Numbered from the stretch's first letter, positions 51,024 to 60,840 are shown. The stretch: DNA of 64,000 bases from Streptomyces caniscabiei (GCF_014930365.1 NZ_JABXWI010000019.1:1-64000), one strand, 5' to 3'. Numbers and translations: made by a program. Notes: generated by a model from the letters alone, not told the origin.

Positions 51024-54000
51024 GTGCGGGGCTACGAACGCCAGGAGCGAGAGCCGGCGGCTGACGTCGACCACCTCTCTCGGTTCGAGGCCGAGATGGA
51101 GCGGCTGAAGACCGAGCGGGAAAAGGCGATCCAGCACGCCGAGGACCTCGGCTACCAGGTCGAGGTGCTGCGCGCCAAGCTGCACGAGGCGCGCCGCACC
51201 CTCATGTCCCGGCCCGCCTACGACAGCGGCGGCGACCTCGGCTACCAGGCCGAGCAGATGCTCCGCCAGGCCCAGATGCAGGCCGACCAGCTGCGCGCGG
51301 ACGCCGAGCGCGAGCTGAGCCAGGCCCGGGCGCAGACCCAGCGGATCCTCCAGGAGCACGCCGAGCAGGCCGCGCGGCTCCAGGCGGAGCTGCACCAGGA
51401 GGCGGTCACCCGCCGCCAGCAGCTCGACCAGGAGCTCTCCGAGCGCCGTCAGACGGTCGAGTCGCACGTCAACGAGAACGTGGCGTGGGCCGAACAGCTG
51501 CGCGCCCGCAGCGAGTCCCAGGCCCGTCGGCTCGTGGACGAGTCGCGCGCGGAGGCCGAGCAGGCGCTGGCCGCCGCCCGCGCCGAGGCCGAGCGGCTCG
51601 CCAGCGAGGCCCGCCAGCGGCTCCAGAGCGACTCGGAGGCCGCCCGCAGCGAGGCCGACCAGATCCTGCGCCGGGCCCGCGCCGAGGCCGAGCGGCTGCT
51701 GAACGCGGCGTCCACCCAGGCCCAGGAGGCCACCGAGCACGCCGAGCAACTGCGTACCTCGACCGCCACCGAGTCGGACTCCGCCCGCCGTCAGGCCTCC
51801 GAGCTGAGCCGGGCCGCCGAGCAGCGCGCCGCGGACGCGGAGGCCGCGCTGCGCGAGGCGCGCGCCGAGGCCGAGAAGCTGGTCGCCGAGGCCAAGGAGA
51901 ACGCGGCCAAGTCGATCGCCGGCGCCGAGTCGACCAACGAACAGCGCACGCGTACGGCGAAGGAGCAGGTCGCCCGGCTGGTCGAGGAGGCCACCAAGGA
52001 GGCCGAGGCGACCAAGGCGTCCGCCGAGGAGGTCGTCGCCGACGCCAAGGCCGAGGCCGAGAAGATCGTCGCCGAGGCCTCCGAGAAGGCCCGCTCGATC
52101 ACCGCGGAGGAGTCCGCCTCCCAGCTCGCCAAGACGGCCAAGACCGCCGAGGACGTGCTGAACAAGGCGTCCGAGGAGGCCCGGAACACCACCAAGGCCG
52201 CCGCCGAGGAGGCCGAGCGCATCCGCGCCGAGGCCGAGGCCGAGGCGGACCGGCTGCGGGCCGAGGCCCACGACCTCGCCGAACAGCTCAAGGGCACGGC
52301 GAAGGACGACACCGAGGAGTACCGCGCCAAGACCGTCGAGCTGCAGGAGGAGGCGCGCCGGCTGCGCGGCGAGGCCGAGCAGCTGCGCTCCGACGCGGTC
52401 GCCGAGGGCGAGCGGATCCGCTCCGAGGCCCGGCGCGAGGCCGTCCAGCAGATCGAGGAGGCGGCCAAGACCGCCGAGGAGCTGCTCGCCAAGGCCCGGA
52501 CGGACGCCGACGAGCTGCGGCAGACGGCCACCGCGGACAGCGAGAAGGTCCGCACGGAGGCCATCGAACGCGCGTCCACGCTGCGCCGCCAGGCCGAGGA
52601 GACGCTGGAGCGCACCCGCAAGGAGGCCGAGCGGCACCGCGCCGAGGCCGAGGAGCAGTCCGAGGAGCTGAAGGCCGAGGCCGAGCGCGCCGCCCGTGAG
52701 CTGCGCGAGGAGACCGAGCGCGGCGTCGAGGCCCGCAAGGCGGAGGCAGCCGAGGAGCTGACCCGGCTGCACACCGAGGCCGAGGGCCGGCTGGCGTCCG
52801 CCGAGGAGGCGCTCGCCGACGCCCGCGCCGAGGCCGAGCGGATCCGCCGCGAGGCCGGCGAGGAGAGCGACCGGCTGCGCTCCGAGGCCGCCGAGCGCAT
52901 CCGCACGCTCCAGGCGCAGGCCGAGGCCGAGGTCGAACGGATGCGCGACGAGGCCGCGTCCGACGCGTCCGCGTCCCGCGCCGAGGGCGAGGCCATCGCC
53001 GTACGCCTGCGGTCGGAGGCCGCGTCCGAGGCCGAGCGGCTGAAGTCGGAGGCCCAGGAGACCGCCGACCGGGTACGGGCGGAGGCGCAGGCCGCGGCCG
53101 AGCGGCTCGCCACGGAGGCCTCTCAGGCGCTGGCCGCCGCGCAGGAGGAGGCCGCCCGGCGCCGCCGCGAGGCCGAGGAGCTCCTCGGCGCGGCCCGTCA
53201 GGAGGCCGACCAGGAGCGGCTGCGGGCCCGCGAGCAGAGCGAGGAACTGCTGGCCTCGGCGCGCAAGCGCGTCGAGGAGGCCCAGGCCGAGGCCGTACGG
53301 CTGGTCGAGGAGGCCGAGCGGCGCGCCGGCGAGATGGTGTCGGCGGCCGAGCAGCACGCGCAGCAGGTGCGGGACTCCGTCGCCGGGCTGCACGAGCAGG
53401 CCCAGGAGGAGATCGCCGGGCTGCGCAACACCGCCGAGCACGTGGCGGACCGGATGCGCCGGGAGGCCGAGGAGGAGTCGGACCGCGTCCGCGCCGACGC
53501 CTACGCGGAGCGGGAGCGGGCCACCGAGGACGCCAATCGGGTGCGCCGCGAGGCCCGGGAGGAGTCGGAGGCCGCCAAGTCGCTCGCCGAGCGCACGGTC
53601 GCCGAGGCCATCGCCGAGGCGGAGCGGGTGCGTTCCGACGCCTCCGAGCACGCCCAGCGGGTCCGTACGGAGGCCTCGGACACCGTCGCGCGGGCCGACC
53701 AGGACGCCTCGCGCACCCGTGCGGAGGCCCGCGAGGACGCCAACCGCATGCGTTCGGACGCGGCGACCCAGGCCGACACCCTGATCACCGAGGTGACGGC
53801 CGAGGCGGAGCGGCTGACCCGGGAGACCAACGAGGAGGCCGAGCGGGTCCGGGCCGAGTCCGTCGCCAAGGCCGACCGGCTGATCGGCGAGGCCACCGAC
53901 GAGGCCGAGCGGCTGCGGGCCGAGGCCGCAGAGACGGTGGGCTCCGCGCAGCAGCACGCCGAGCGGGTCCGGGCCGACGCCGAGCGCGCGCGGGCCGAGG

Positions 54001-54875
54001 CGGAGGCGGAGGCCGACCGGCTCATGGCGCACGCCCGCGAGGAGGCCGACAACACCCTCGACGAGGCCCGCAAGGACGCCAACAAGCGGCGTTCCGAGGC
54101 CGCCGAGCAGGTCGACAAGCTCATCTCGGAGACGGCGGCCGAGGCCGACAAGCTGCTCACCGAGGCGCAGACGCAGGCCCTGCAGACCACCGCGGACGCC
54201 GAGGGGCAGGCCGACTCCATGGTCGGCGCGGCCCGCAAGGAGGCCGAGCGGCTGGTCGCCGAGGCGACCGTCGAGGGCAACTCCACGGTGGAGAAGGCCC
54301 GTACGGACGCCGACGAGCTGCTCGTCGGCGCGCGCCGGGACGCTACCGCCATAAGGGAGCGGGCCGAGGAGCTGCGCGACCGGATCACGGCCGAGATCGA
54401 GGCGCTGCACACGCGGGCCCGGCGTGAGGCCGCCGAGACGATGAAATCCACCGGTGATCGCTGTGACGCGCTCATCAAGGCCGCCGAGGAGCAGTTGGAG
54501 AAGGCGACGGCCAAGGCCAAGGAGATCGTTTCCGAGGCGAACTCCGAGGCGGGCAAGGTGCGTATCGCCGCGGTGAAGAAGGCCGAGGGTCTGCTGAAGG
54601 AAGCCGAGCAGAAGAAGTCCACGCTGGTGCGTGAGGCCGAGGAGCTGAAGGCCGAGGCGATCCGCGAGGCCCGCCGTACGGTCGAGGAGGGCAAGCGCGA
54701 GCTGGAGGTGCTGGTCCGCCGCCGCGAGGACATCAATGCGGAGATCTCCCGTGTCCAGGACGTGCTGGTCGCGTTGGAGTCTTTTGAGGCCCCGTCGAGC
54801 GGCAAGGACGGTGGAGTCAAGACGGGCGCCGCGGCGGGCGCGACCCGTTCGGGTGGCAAGTCGTCAGACGGCTAG
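51024..54875 (+). CDS. scy: Scy, giant coiled-coil polarity protein
   Basis: A protein of about 1283 residues that is almost entirely Ala/Glu/Arg-rich coiled coil. Streptomyces Scy assembles at hyphal tips with DivIVA and FilP and sets tip number. The N-terminus (GYERQEREPAADVDHLSRFEAEM) is the non-repetitive family start; the body has EAEAERLRAEA-type units with the 11-based periodicity reported for Scy and FilP. A shorter C-terminal region (AIREARRTVEEGKRELEVLVRRR) ends in a Gly/Ser tail. GTG 51024 is chosen; the frame reaches TTG 50994. The long frame on the other strand is a mirror of the repeat. Confidence 0.93.
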   Translation: MRGYERQEREPAADVDHLSRFEAEMERLKTEREKAIQHAEDLGYQVEVLRAKLHEARRTLMSRPAYDSGGDLGYQAEQMLRQAQMQADQLRADAERELSQARAQTQRILQEHAEQAARLQAELHQEAVTRRQQLDQELSERRQTVESHVNENVAWAEQLRARSESQARRLVDESRAEAEQALAAARAEAERLASEARQRLQSDSEAARSEADQILRRARAEAERLLNAASTQAQEATEHAEQLRTSTATESDSARRQASELSRAAEQRAADAEAALREARAEAEKLVAEAKENAAKSIAGAESTNEQRTRTAKEQVARLVEEATKEAEATKASAEEVVADAKAEAEKIVAEASEKARSITAEESASQLAKTAKTAEDVLNKASEEARNTTKAAAEEAERIRAEAEAEADRLRAEAHDLAEQLKGTAKDDTEEYRAKTVELQEEARRLRGEAEQLRSDAVAEGERIRSEARREAVQQIEEAAKTAEELLAKARTDADELRQTATADSEKVRTEAIERASTLRRQAEETLERTRKEAERHRAEAEEQSEELKAEAERAARELREETERGVEARKAEAAEELTRLHTEAEGRLASAEEALADARAEAERIRREAGEESDRLRSEAAERIRTLQAQAEAEVERMRDEAASDASASRAEGEAIAVRLRSEAASEAERLKSEAQETADRVRAEAQAAAERLATEASQALAAAQEEAARRRREAEELLGAARQEADQERLRAREQSEELLASARKRVEEAQAEAVRLVEEAERRAGEMVSAAEQHAQQVRDSVAGLHEQAQEEIAGLRNTAEHVADRMRREAEEESDRVRADAYAERERATEDANRVRREAREESEAAKSLAERTVAEAIAEAERVRSDASEHAQRVRTEASDTVARADQDASRTRAEAREDANRMRSDAATQADTLITEVTAEAERLTRETNEEAERVRAESVAKADRLIGEATDEAERLRAEAAETVGSAQQHAERVRADAERARAEAEAEADRLMAHAREEADNTLDEARKDANKRRSEAAEQVDKLISETAAEADKLLTEAQTQALQTTADAEGQADSMVGAARKEAERLVAEATVEGNSTVEKARTDADELLVGARRDATAIRERAEELRDRITAEIEALHTRARREAAETMKSTGDRCDALIKAAEEQLEKATAKAKEIVSEANSEAGKVRIAAVKKAEGLLKEAEQKKSTLVREAEELKAEAIREARRTVEEGKRELEVLVRRREDINAEISRVQDVLVALESFEAPSSGKDGGVKTGAAAGATRSGGKSSDG

Positions 54876-55132
54876 CGGTGCCGGGGTGTTGCGGGTATCT
54901 TCCCGCCTCGCCCTGGCGTTACGGACACCAATTTGTGCTCGTTCTGTGCTTGCCATCTGTGCCGTCTGTGCTTTCAGGGCCTTTACGCAAAGTTTCTGGC
55001 AAGTATTCCGATGGTCGGCCACTCAAAAGGGGTGTCATTCTCCAGATCAAACGTGCATCTGCTCGATGACACGCCGCTTCGCCCCCTAGGATTCCACCTA
55101 TCACCTCACCGGTCTCATTCGACAGGAACCCC
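54876..55132 (+). promoter_or_regulatory. filP upstream region with phased TGTGC repeats
   Basis: The 257-bp gap is poorer in G+C than either gene. TGTGC occurs at 54934, 54945, 54958 and 54967 (11, 13 and 9 bp apart), always after a T-rich triplet. filP therefore has its own control region apart from scy. Confidence 0.5.
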
Positions 55133-56071
55133 ATGAGCGACACTTCCCCCTACGGCTTCGAGCTTGTGCGGCGTGGATACGACCGCGCTCAGGTGGACGA
55201 ACGTATCTCCAAGCTCGTCTCCGACCGTGACTCCGCTCTCGCCCGCATCACCGCCCTGGAGAAGCGCATCGAGGAGCTCCACCTCGAGACGCAGAACGCC
55301 CAGGCCGCGGTGACCGACGCCGAGCCGTCCTACGCCGGTCTCGGCGCGCGCGTCGAGAAGATCCTCCGCCTCGCCGAGGAGGAGGCGAAGGACCTGCGCG
55401 AGGAGGCCCGCCGCGCCGCCGAGCAGCACCGTGAGCTCGCCGAGTCGGCGGCCCAGCAGGTGCGCAACGACGCGGAGTCCTTCTCCGCGGAGCGCAAGGC
55501 CAAGGCCGAGGACGAGGGCGTCCGGATCGTCGAGAAGGCCAAGAGCGACGCGTCGCAGCTGCGTGCCGAGGCGCAGAAGGACGCGCAGTCCAAGCGCGAG
55601 GAGGCGGACGCCCTCTTCGAGGAGACCCGTGCGAAGGCCGCGCAGGCCGCCGCCGACTTCGAGACGAACCTCGCCAAGCGTCGCGAGCAGTCCGAGCGTG
55701 ACCTGGCCTCGCGTCAGCAGAAGGCCGAGAAGCGTCTCGCGGAGATCGAGCACCGCGCGGAGCAGCTCCGCCTGGAGGCCGAGAAGCTGCGCACCGACGC
55801 CGAGCGCCGCGCCCGCCAGACGGTGGAGACCGCGCAGCGTCAGGCCGAGGACATCGTCGCGGACGCGAACGCCAAGGCGGACCGGATCCGTTCGGAATCC
55901 GAGCGCGAGCTGGCGGCGCTCACCAACCGCCGCGACTCGATCAACGCGCAGCTGACGAACGTGCGCGAGATGCTGGCGACCCTCACGGGCGCGGCGGTCG
56001 CCGCCGCGGGCACGCCGGTCACCGACGACGAGCCGATCTCCCGCGGGGTTCCGGCGCAGCAGTCCCGGTAA
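55133..56071 (+). CDS. filP: FilP, cytoskeletal coiled-coil protein
   Basis: A 312-residue rod protein that forms filaments giving hyphae stiffness, interacts with DivIVA and Scy, and gathers below the tip. A short non-coil N-terminus with a GYDRAQVDERI motif like that of DivIVA-related proteins is followed by long coiled coil (EEEAKDLREEARRAAEQHRE). It ends with a Pro/Gly-rich tail. ATG 55133 has AGGA upstream. Size and place after scy match FilP. Confidence 0.94.
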   Translation: MSDTSPYGFELVRRGYDRAQVDERISKLVSDRDSALARITALEKRIEELHLETQNAQAAVTDAEPSYAGLGARVEKILRLAEEEAKDLREEARRAAEQHRELAESAAQQVRNDAESFSAERKAKAEDEGVRIVEKAKSDASQLRAEAQKDAQSKREEADALFEETRAKAAQAAADFETNLAKRREQSERDLASRQQKAEKRLAEIEHRAEQLRLEAEKLRTDAERRARQTVETAQRQAEDIVADANAKADRIRSESERELAALTNRRDSINAQLTNVREMLATLTGAAVAAAGTPVTDDEPISRGVPAQQSR

Positions 56072-56109
56072 CCCCGTCTCCTGCCGTCCCACCGGCCGAG
56101 GCACCACGG

Positions 56110-56139
56110 GCCCGCGTCTCCCCTCCGGGGGGCGCGGGC
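56110..56139 (+). terminator. Terminator after filP
   Basis: GCCCGCG and CGCGGGC pair around a loop rich in C and G, with a TT after the stem, 39 bp past the filP stop. Confidence 0.6.
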
Positions 56140-56300
56140 TTCGGCGTTCCGGGGGCTGGCCTTCGGTGCCCTCGCGACGCCGCCCGGCCGGCCGCTCCCG
56201 CCAACCGGCCGCCCCCGCCTGCGGGCAGCCGGCTCTGGCGCCGGGTGCCTATTGGGTCGGGGGTATACGTCGGATCGCGGCTGCCACCGGTACGTGGCTG

Positions 56301-56325
56301 GGCGCGCAGTTCCCCGCGCCCCTGA
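56301..56325. repeat. Dispersed intergenic repeat core (site 7)
   Basis: GGCGCGCAGTTCCCCGCGCC followed by CCTGAAAAGC matches the left arm of site 1, including the CTGAAAAGC inner-stem sequence. It lies between filP and the first ABC gene; the other 200 bp of the gap (56140-56390) show nothing else. Confidence 0.65.
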
Positions 56326-56390
56326 AAAGCGGGGCGGCGGTCACCAGTGCTCCGGTGGCAGGGCCCCAGGCACCGTTCTAGCGTGGCCGC

Positions 56391-57365
56391 ATGATCGAGC
56401 TCGACGGGCTGACCAAGCGGTACGGCGAGAAGGTCGCGGTGAACAATCTGACCTTCGCCGTGCGGCCCGGGATCGTGACCGGTTTCCTCGGGCCCAACGG
56501 AGCCGGGAAATCGACGACGATGCGGATGATCCTGGGGCTGGACCGCCCGACGGCGGGTGACGTCCGGATCGACGGCACCCACTACGACCGCCTGCGGGAC
56601 CCGTTGACGTACATCGGCGCCCTGCTGGACGCCAAGGCCATGCACGGCGGCCGCAGCGCCTTCAACCATCTGCTGTGCCTCGCCCAGAGCAACGGGATCC
56701 CCCGGGCCCGGGTGCACGAGGTGCTGGACACGGTCGGACTGACGTCGGTCGCGCGGAAGAAGGCGAAGGGGTTCTCGCTCGGCATGGGCCAGCGGCTCGG
56801 CATCGCCGGCGCGCTGCTCGGCGACCCCCGGATCCTGATGTTCGACGAGCCCGTCAACGGCCTCGACCCCGAGGGCATCCACTGGATCCGGAACCTGATG
56901 AAGTCCCTCGCCGCCCAGGGCAGGACCGTGTTCGTCTCCTCGCACCTGATGAGCGAGATGGCGCTGACCGCCGACCACCTCGTGGTGATCGGACAGGGAC
57001 GGCTCCTCGCCGACACCTCGATGGCGCAGTTCATCCAGCGGAACTCACGGTCGTACGTACGGATCCGCACTCCCCAGCCGGAACAGCTGCTCGACGCGCT
57101 GCACACGGTCGGCGTCGTGTCCGCGGCGACGGGTGACGGGGCGCTGGAGGTGGACGGCGGAAAACCGGAACAGATCGGCGAGCTGGCCGCCCGGCACCGG
57201 ATCGTGCTGCACGAGCTGAGCCCCCAACAGGCCTCGCTGGAGGAGGCGTTCATGCGGCTGACCGCCGAGTCGGTGGAGTACCACGCGCACGACGGCACCC
57301 CGGTGGCGAGCCCGCCCTCCGCGCCCGCCTGGGGCGCCGACTGGAAGCGGGAGGGCCGGCCGTGA
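56391..57365 (+). CDS. ABC-2 exporter ATPase (DrrA/CcmA type), system 1
   Basis: A 324-residue ATPase: Walker A FLGPNGAGKSTTMRMILGL, signature KGFSLGMGQRLGIAGALLG, Walker B LMFDEPVNGLDPEGI, and the His switch SSHLMSE. TAGCGT ends 6 bp before the ATG and no ribosome site is seen, so it may be leaderless. It is coupled by GTGA to its permease. The system at 58313-60459 is a close duplicate. Substrate unknown; location after scy/filP is conserved. Confidence 0.9.
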   Translation: MIELDGLTKRYGEKVAVNNLTFAVRPGIVTGFLGPNGAGKSTTMRMILGLDRPTAGDVRIDGTHYDRLRDPLTYIGALLDAKAMHGGRSAFNHLLCLAQSNGIPRARVHEVLDTVGLTSVARKKAKGFSLGMGQRLGIAGALLGDPRILMFDEPVNGLDPEGIHWIRNLMKSLAAQGRTVFVSSHLMSEMALTADHLVVIGQGRLLADTSMAQFIQRNSRSYVRIRTPQPEQLLDALHTVGVVSAATGDGALEVDGGKPEQIGELAARHRIVLHELSPQQASLEEAFMRLTAESVEYHAHDGTPVASPPSAPAWGADWKREGRP

Positions 57366-58132
57366 CCGCGGCACAGGTCGTCCGCTCGGAATGGACCAAG
57401 ATCCGTTCGGTGGCGTCGACGGTGTGGACGCTGTCGCTGGCCGGGCTCGTCACGATCGCGCTCGGGGTGCTGATCTCCCTGCTGTCGAAGAACGAGTTCG
57501 ACAATCTGAGCCGCGACGACCGGCTCTCGTTCGACCCGACGTTCATCAGTTTCGCGGGCATGACCCTCGGCCAGCTGGCGATGATCGTGTTCGGGGTGCT
57601 GGTGGTGTCGAACGAGTACAGCACCGGCATGATCCGGACCTCGCTGGCCGCCGTGCCGCAGCGCGGCACCTTCCTCTTCAGCAAGATCGCCGTGGCCACC
57701 GCCCTCTCCTTCGCGGTGGGGCTCGTGACCAGCTTCGTGACGTTCTTCCTCGGCCAGGCGATGCTCGGCTCGCACCGGGCCGAGATCGGCGATCCGGGTG
57801 TCCTGCGCGCGGTCTTCGGCGGCGGGCTCTACATGACGCTGATCGCGATGTTCTCGATGGGCGTCGCTGCGATCCTGCGCAGCCCGATGCTGTCGCTCGG
57901 CATCCTGATGCCGTTCTTCTTCCTGATCTCCAACATCCTGGGCAACGTCGGCGCCACCGAGAAGGTCGGCCGCTATCTCCCCGACCAGGCCGGCAGCAGG
58001 ATCATGCAGGTGGTCACCCCGGTCGACGACGACACGCCCTACGGCCCCTGGGGCGGCCTCGCCGTCATGGCGCTGTGGGTGGCCGCGGCCCTGCTCGGCG
58101 GATATCTCTCGCTGAAGCGGCGCGACGCGTGA
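57362..58132 (+). CDS. ABC-2 transporter permease, system 1
   Basis: A 256-residue permease with six predicted helices. The N-terminus TAAQVVRSEWTKIRSVASTVWTL is the usual start of these proteins and matches the paralogue's SSEWTKIKSVRSTMWTL. The GTG start overlaps the ATPase stop. It includes the motif VVSNEYSTGMIRTSLAAVPQRG that contacts the ATPase. Confidence 0.9.
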   Translation: MTAAQVVRSEWTKIRSVASTVWTLSLAGLVTIALGVLISLLSKNEFDNLSRDDRLSFDPTFISFAGMTLGQLAMIVFGVLVVSNEYSTGMIRTSLAAVPQRGTFLFSKIAVATALSFAVGLVTSFVTFFLGQAMLGSHRAEIGDPGVLRAVFGGGLYMTLIAMFSMGVAAILRSPMLSLGILMPFFFLISNILGNVGATEKVGRYLPDQAGSRIMQVVTPVDDDTPYGPWGGLAVMALWVAAALLGGYLSLKRRDA

Positions 58133-58312
58133 GCAGGTCCTGACCAGCGGTTACGTACATGCCAAAACAACCGGCCCGTGACCTGCGCGGTTTTACTTCC
58201 TCTTGGCCGGAACCGTCAGCGCCCCGATAAGCTCCTAATCCTTACGGGGGCGTGCGCCCCGACGTCCTGAGACGAGTCCGAGACGTCACGAACCGTTCGA
58301 TGGGTGCGGAGC

Positions 58313-59596
58313 ATGATCGAGGCAGTCGGCCTGACGAAGCGCTATGGCGCCAAGACGGCCGTGTACAACCTTTCCTTCCAGGTGCGGCCGGGCGCCGTCA
58401 CCGGCTTCCTGGGCCCCAACGGGTCGGGCAAGTCGACGACGATGCGCATGATCCTCGGCCTGGACAACCCCACCTCCGGGCAGGTGACGATCGGCGGCTA
58501 TCCGTACCGCAAGCTGCCGAACGCGGCCCGTCAGGTCGGTGCGCTCCTCGACGCCAAGGCGGTGCACGGCGGCCGGCACGCCCGCAGCCACCTGCTGTCC
58601 CTGGCCCAGCTGTCGGGCATCCCGGCCCGCCGGGTGGACGAGGTGCTCGGTGTCGTCGGCCTCCAGGACGTCGCCAAGAAGCGCTCCAAGGGCTTCTCGC
58701 TCGGCATGGGCCAGCGGCTCGGCATCGCCGCCGCCCTGCTCGGCGACCCCCAGGTGCTCCTCTTCGACGAGCCCGTCAACGGCCTCGACCCCGAGGGCAT
58801 CCTCTGGGTCCGCAACCTGATGAAGGCGCTCGCCGCCGAGGGCCGTACGGTCTTCGTCTCCTCGCACCTGATGAGCGAGATGGCGCTGACCGCCGACCAC
58901 CTCATCGTCATCGGGCGCGGCCAGCTGCTCTCCGACATGAGCATCAAGGACTTCATCTCGGCGAACTCCGCCGACTTCGCACGGGTACGGACGCCGGACA
59001 CCGAGCCGCAGCAGCGCGAGAAGCTGTCGGCGGCGCTGACCGAGGCAGGCGGCCAGGTGCTGCCCGAGCAGGACGGGGCACTGCGTGTCATGGGTCTGCC
59101 GCTCCCCCGGATCAGCGACCTCGCGCACGGCGCCGACGTACGGCTGTGGGAGCTGTCGCCGCACCAGGCCTCGCTGGAGGAGGCGTACATGCGGATGACC
59201 CAGGGCGCGGTCGACTACCGCTCGACGACCGACCAGAAGGCCGGTCTCCAGCAGCCCCTGCCGCCCGGCGCCCAGCCGCCGATGCCGGTGCCCGGGCAGG
59301 GCCAGCCGGGCTGGTACGCCCCGCCGGCCCCGCAGCAGGGCGGCCAGCCGTACGCGCCGCAGGGCCACCCGGCACCGCAGGGTCAGCCGCCGGCCGGTCC
59401 CTACGGCGCTCCGGCTCCCGCGGCGCACGCTCCGGCGCCCGCGCAGCCCCAGCCGAACCCGTACGCCCAGTCCGCTCCCCCGGCCGCGCCCCTGGCCCCC
59501 GCGCAGCCCGCCGCCGCGCCCGCTCCGGCGCCCGCCCCCTCCCCCGCGGCCCCCGCGCCCGCCGCCGACCTGACGAAGTCCGAGGACGCCCGATGA
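58313..59596 (+). CDS. ABC-2 exporter ATPase with Pro/Gln/Ala-rich tail, system 2
   Basis: A 427-residue ATPase. The first about 320 residues closely parallel system 1: FLGPNGSGKSTTMRMILGL, KGFSLGMGQRLGIAAALLG, LLFDEPVNGLDPEGI and SSHLMSE. About 110 further residues are a disordered tail of Pro, Gln, Ala and Gly (PPMPVPGQGQPGWYAPPAP). ATG 58313 is preferred for its match to system 1 (MIEAVGLTKRYG); the frame reaches GTG 58304. The ATGA overlap links it to its permease, whose N-terminus is also Pro/Gln-rich. Confidence 0.88.
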   Translation: MIEAVGLTKRYGAKTAVYNLSFQVRPGAVTGFLGPNGSGKSTTMRMILGLDNPTSGQVTIGGYPYRKLPNAARQVGALLDAKAVHGGRHARSHLLSLAQLSGIPARRVDEVLGVVGLQDVAKKRSKGFSLGMGQRLGIAAALLGDPQVLLFDEPVNGLDPEGILWVRNLMKALAAEGRTVFVSSHLMSEMALTADHLIVIGRGQLLSDMSIKDFISANSADFARVRTPDTEPQQREKLSAALTEAGGQVLPEQDGALRVMGLPLPRISDLAHGADVRLWELSPHQASLEEAYMRMTQGAVDYRSTTDQKAGLQQPLPPGAQPPMPVPGQGQPGWYAPPAPQQGGQPYAPQGHPAPQGQPPAGPYGAPAPAAHAPAPAQPQPNPYAQSAPPAAPLAPAQPAAAPAPAPAPSPAAPAPAADLTKSEDAR

Positions 59597-60459
59597 GCAC
59601 GCCCCAGCCGCCCCTCACCCAGCAGCCGCCCGCCCCCAACTGGCAGGGCGCGCCGGGCACTTCGTACACCTCGCCGATCCCGATCGTGCGCACCCACCTC
59701 GGGCACGCGATCTCGTCCGAGTGGACGAAGATCAAGTCGGTCCGCTCGACGATGTGGACGCTGGGCGTCTTCGTCGTCCTGGTGATCGGTCTCGGTCTGC
59801 TCTTCGCCCTGATCGCCGCCTCCACGGACATGAACCTGGAGGGCGAGTCGCCGCTCGGCCTCGGTCTGTTCGGGCTGATGATCGGCAGCGTCTGCGTCAT
59901 CACGCTCGGAGTGCTGACCACCGCGTCCGAGTACGGCACGGGGATGATCCGCACCACGATGACGGCCTGCCCGAGCCGTGGCCGGGTGCTGCTCGCGAAG
60001 GCGATCGTGTTCTTCGCGCTCACCTTCACGGTCACCCTGGTCACGACCGCGTTCGTCGGCTTCGCCCAGGTCGCGATCCTGGAGGGCAACGGGGTGGTGA
60101 GCCCCGACGGCGAGGAGTGGTTCAAGGCCACCGTCGGCGTGAGCCTGTTCCTCGCGCTCTTCGGGCTGCTGTCGCTGCTGATGGGCTCGCTGATCCGGCA
60201 CTCCGCCGGCGCGATCACCATCATGCTCGGTGTCTTCCTCGCGCCGCTGGTCATCGCGATCTTCATGTTCTCGGAGTCGCTGAAGGACGTGCAGGAGTTC
60301 CTGCTGGAGTACTCGATCCCGAGTCAGCTCAGCGTCTTCTACGGCGCGGAGCTCAGCCAGACCGGCCCGTCGGGCTGGGACCCGCTGTGGATCATGCTCG
60401 GTCTGGTGGTCGCCGCGTTCGTCGGCGCGTACGCCCTGCTGGAGCAGCGGGACGTCTGA
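59593..60459 (+). CDS. ABC-2 transporter permease, system 2
   Basis: A 288-residue permease with six predicted helices and a cytoplasmic N-terminus MSTPQPPLTQQPPAPNWQ that resembles the tail of its ATPase in composition. TTASEYGTGMIRTTMTACPSRG corresponds to the ATPase-contact motif. It is a paralogue of the system 1 permease. Coupled by ATGA to the ATPase gene. Substrate unknown. Confidence 0.9.
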   Translation: MSTPQPPLTQQPPAPNWQGAPGTSYTSPIPIVRTHLGHAISSEWTKIKSVRSTMWTLGVFVVLVIGLGLLFALIAASTDMNLEGESPLGLGLFGLMIGSVCVITLGVLTTASEYGTGMIRTTMTACPSRGRVLLAKAIVFFALTFTVTLVTTAFVGFAQVAILEGNGVVSPDGEEWFKATVGVSLFLALFGLLSLLMGSLIRHSAGAITIMLGVFLAPLVIAIFMFSESLKDVQEFLLEYSIPSQLSVFYGAELSQTGPSGWDPLWIMLGLVVAAFVGAYALLEQRDV

Positions 60460-60489
60460 CCGGGACCACGACCCAGGGTCCGCGAGGTG

Positions 60490-60840
60490 TCAGAACCTCG
60501 GCGCGTTACGGGACCGCTGCACCCGCGAGGTGCGGCGGTCCTTCGCGTTCCAGCAGGCCTTGTGCCAGTGCCGGCGCTCGTCGACGCCGGAGTGCTCGGG
60601 CCAGGCGACGACGTGCGGCACCCCGGAGGGGATCATCTGGTCGCAGCCGGGGCAGCGGTAGGTCTTGCCGGCCGCGCTCGCGCCCGCCACATGGCGCACG
60701 CTCCACTCCTCGCCCCGCCAGGGCTCACTGGTCTGCCAGCCGCCGTACCGGTCCGACGGGTCCTCGTCCGCGCTGCGGCCTGGCGGACCCGACGGGCCCG
60801 ACGCACCGGAGTCCTTGGGGCGGTTGCGACGCGGGGACAC
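60490..60840 (-). CDS. Small zinc-ribbon-like protein
   Basis: A protein of about 116 residues. CPGCDQMI, then HVVAWPEHSG and HWHKACW supply four or more Cys/His ligands for one zinc ion. The N-terminus is Ser/Gly/Pro-rich and the C-terminus basic (AKDRRTSRVQRSRN), so nucleic acid binding is possible. Streptomyces relatives are often labelled ATP/GTP-binding; no P-loop is present here. GAGGTG lies 4 nt before GTG 60840; an earlier GTG is at 60852. It is convergent with the ABC permease. Confidence 0.75.
   Translation of the reverse strand: MSPRRNRPKDSGASGPSGPPGRSADEDPSDRYGGWQTSEPWRGEEWSVRHVAGASAAGKTYRCPGCDQMIPSGVPHVVAWPEHSGVDERRHWHKACWNAKDRRTSRVQRSRNAPRF

Noticed and set aside
50871-54410. 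A 1179-codon minus-strand frame opposite scy, rich in Leu and Gly
   Set aside because: It is the reverse reading of Ala/Glu/Arg repeat codons in scy.
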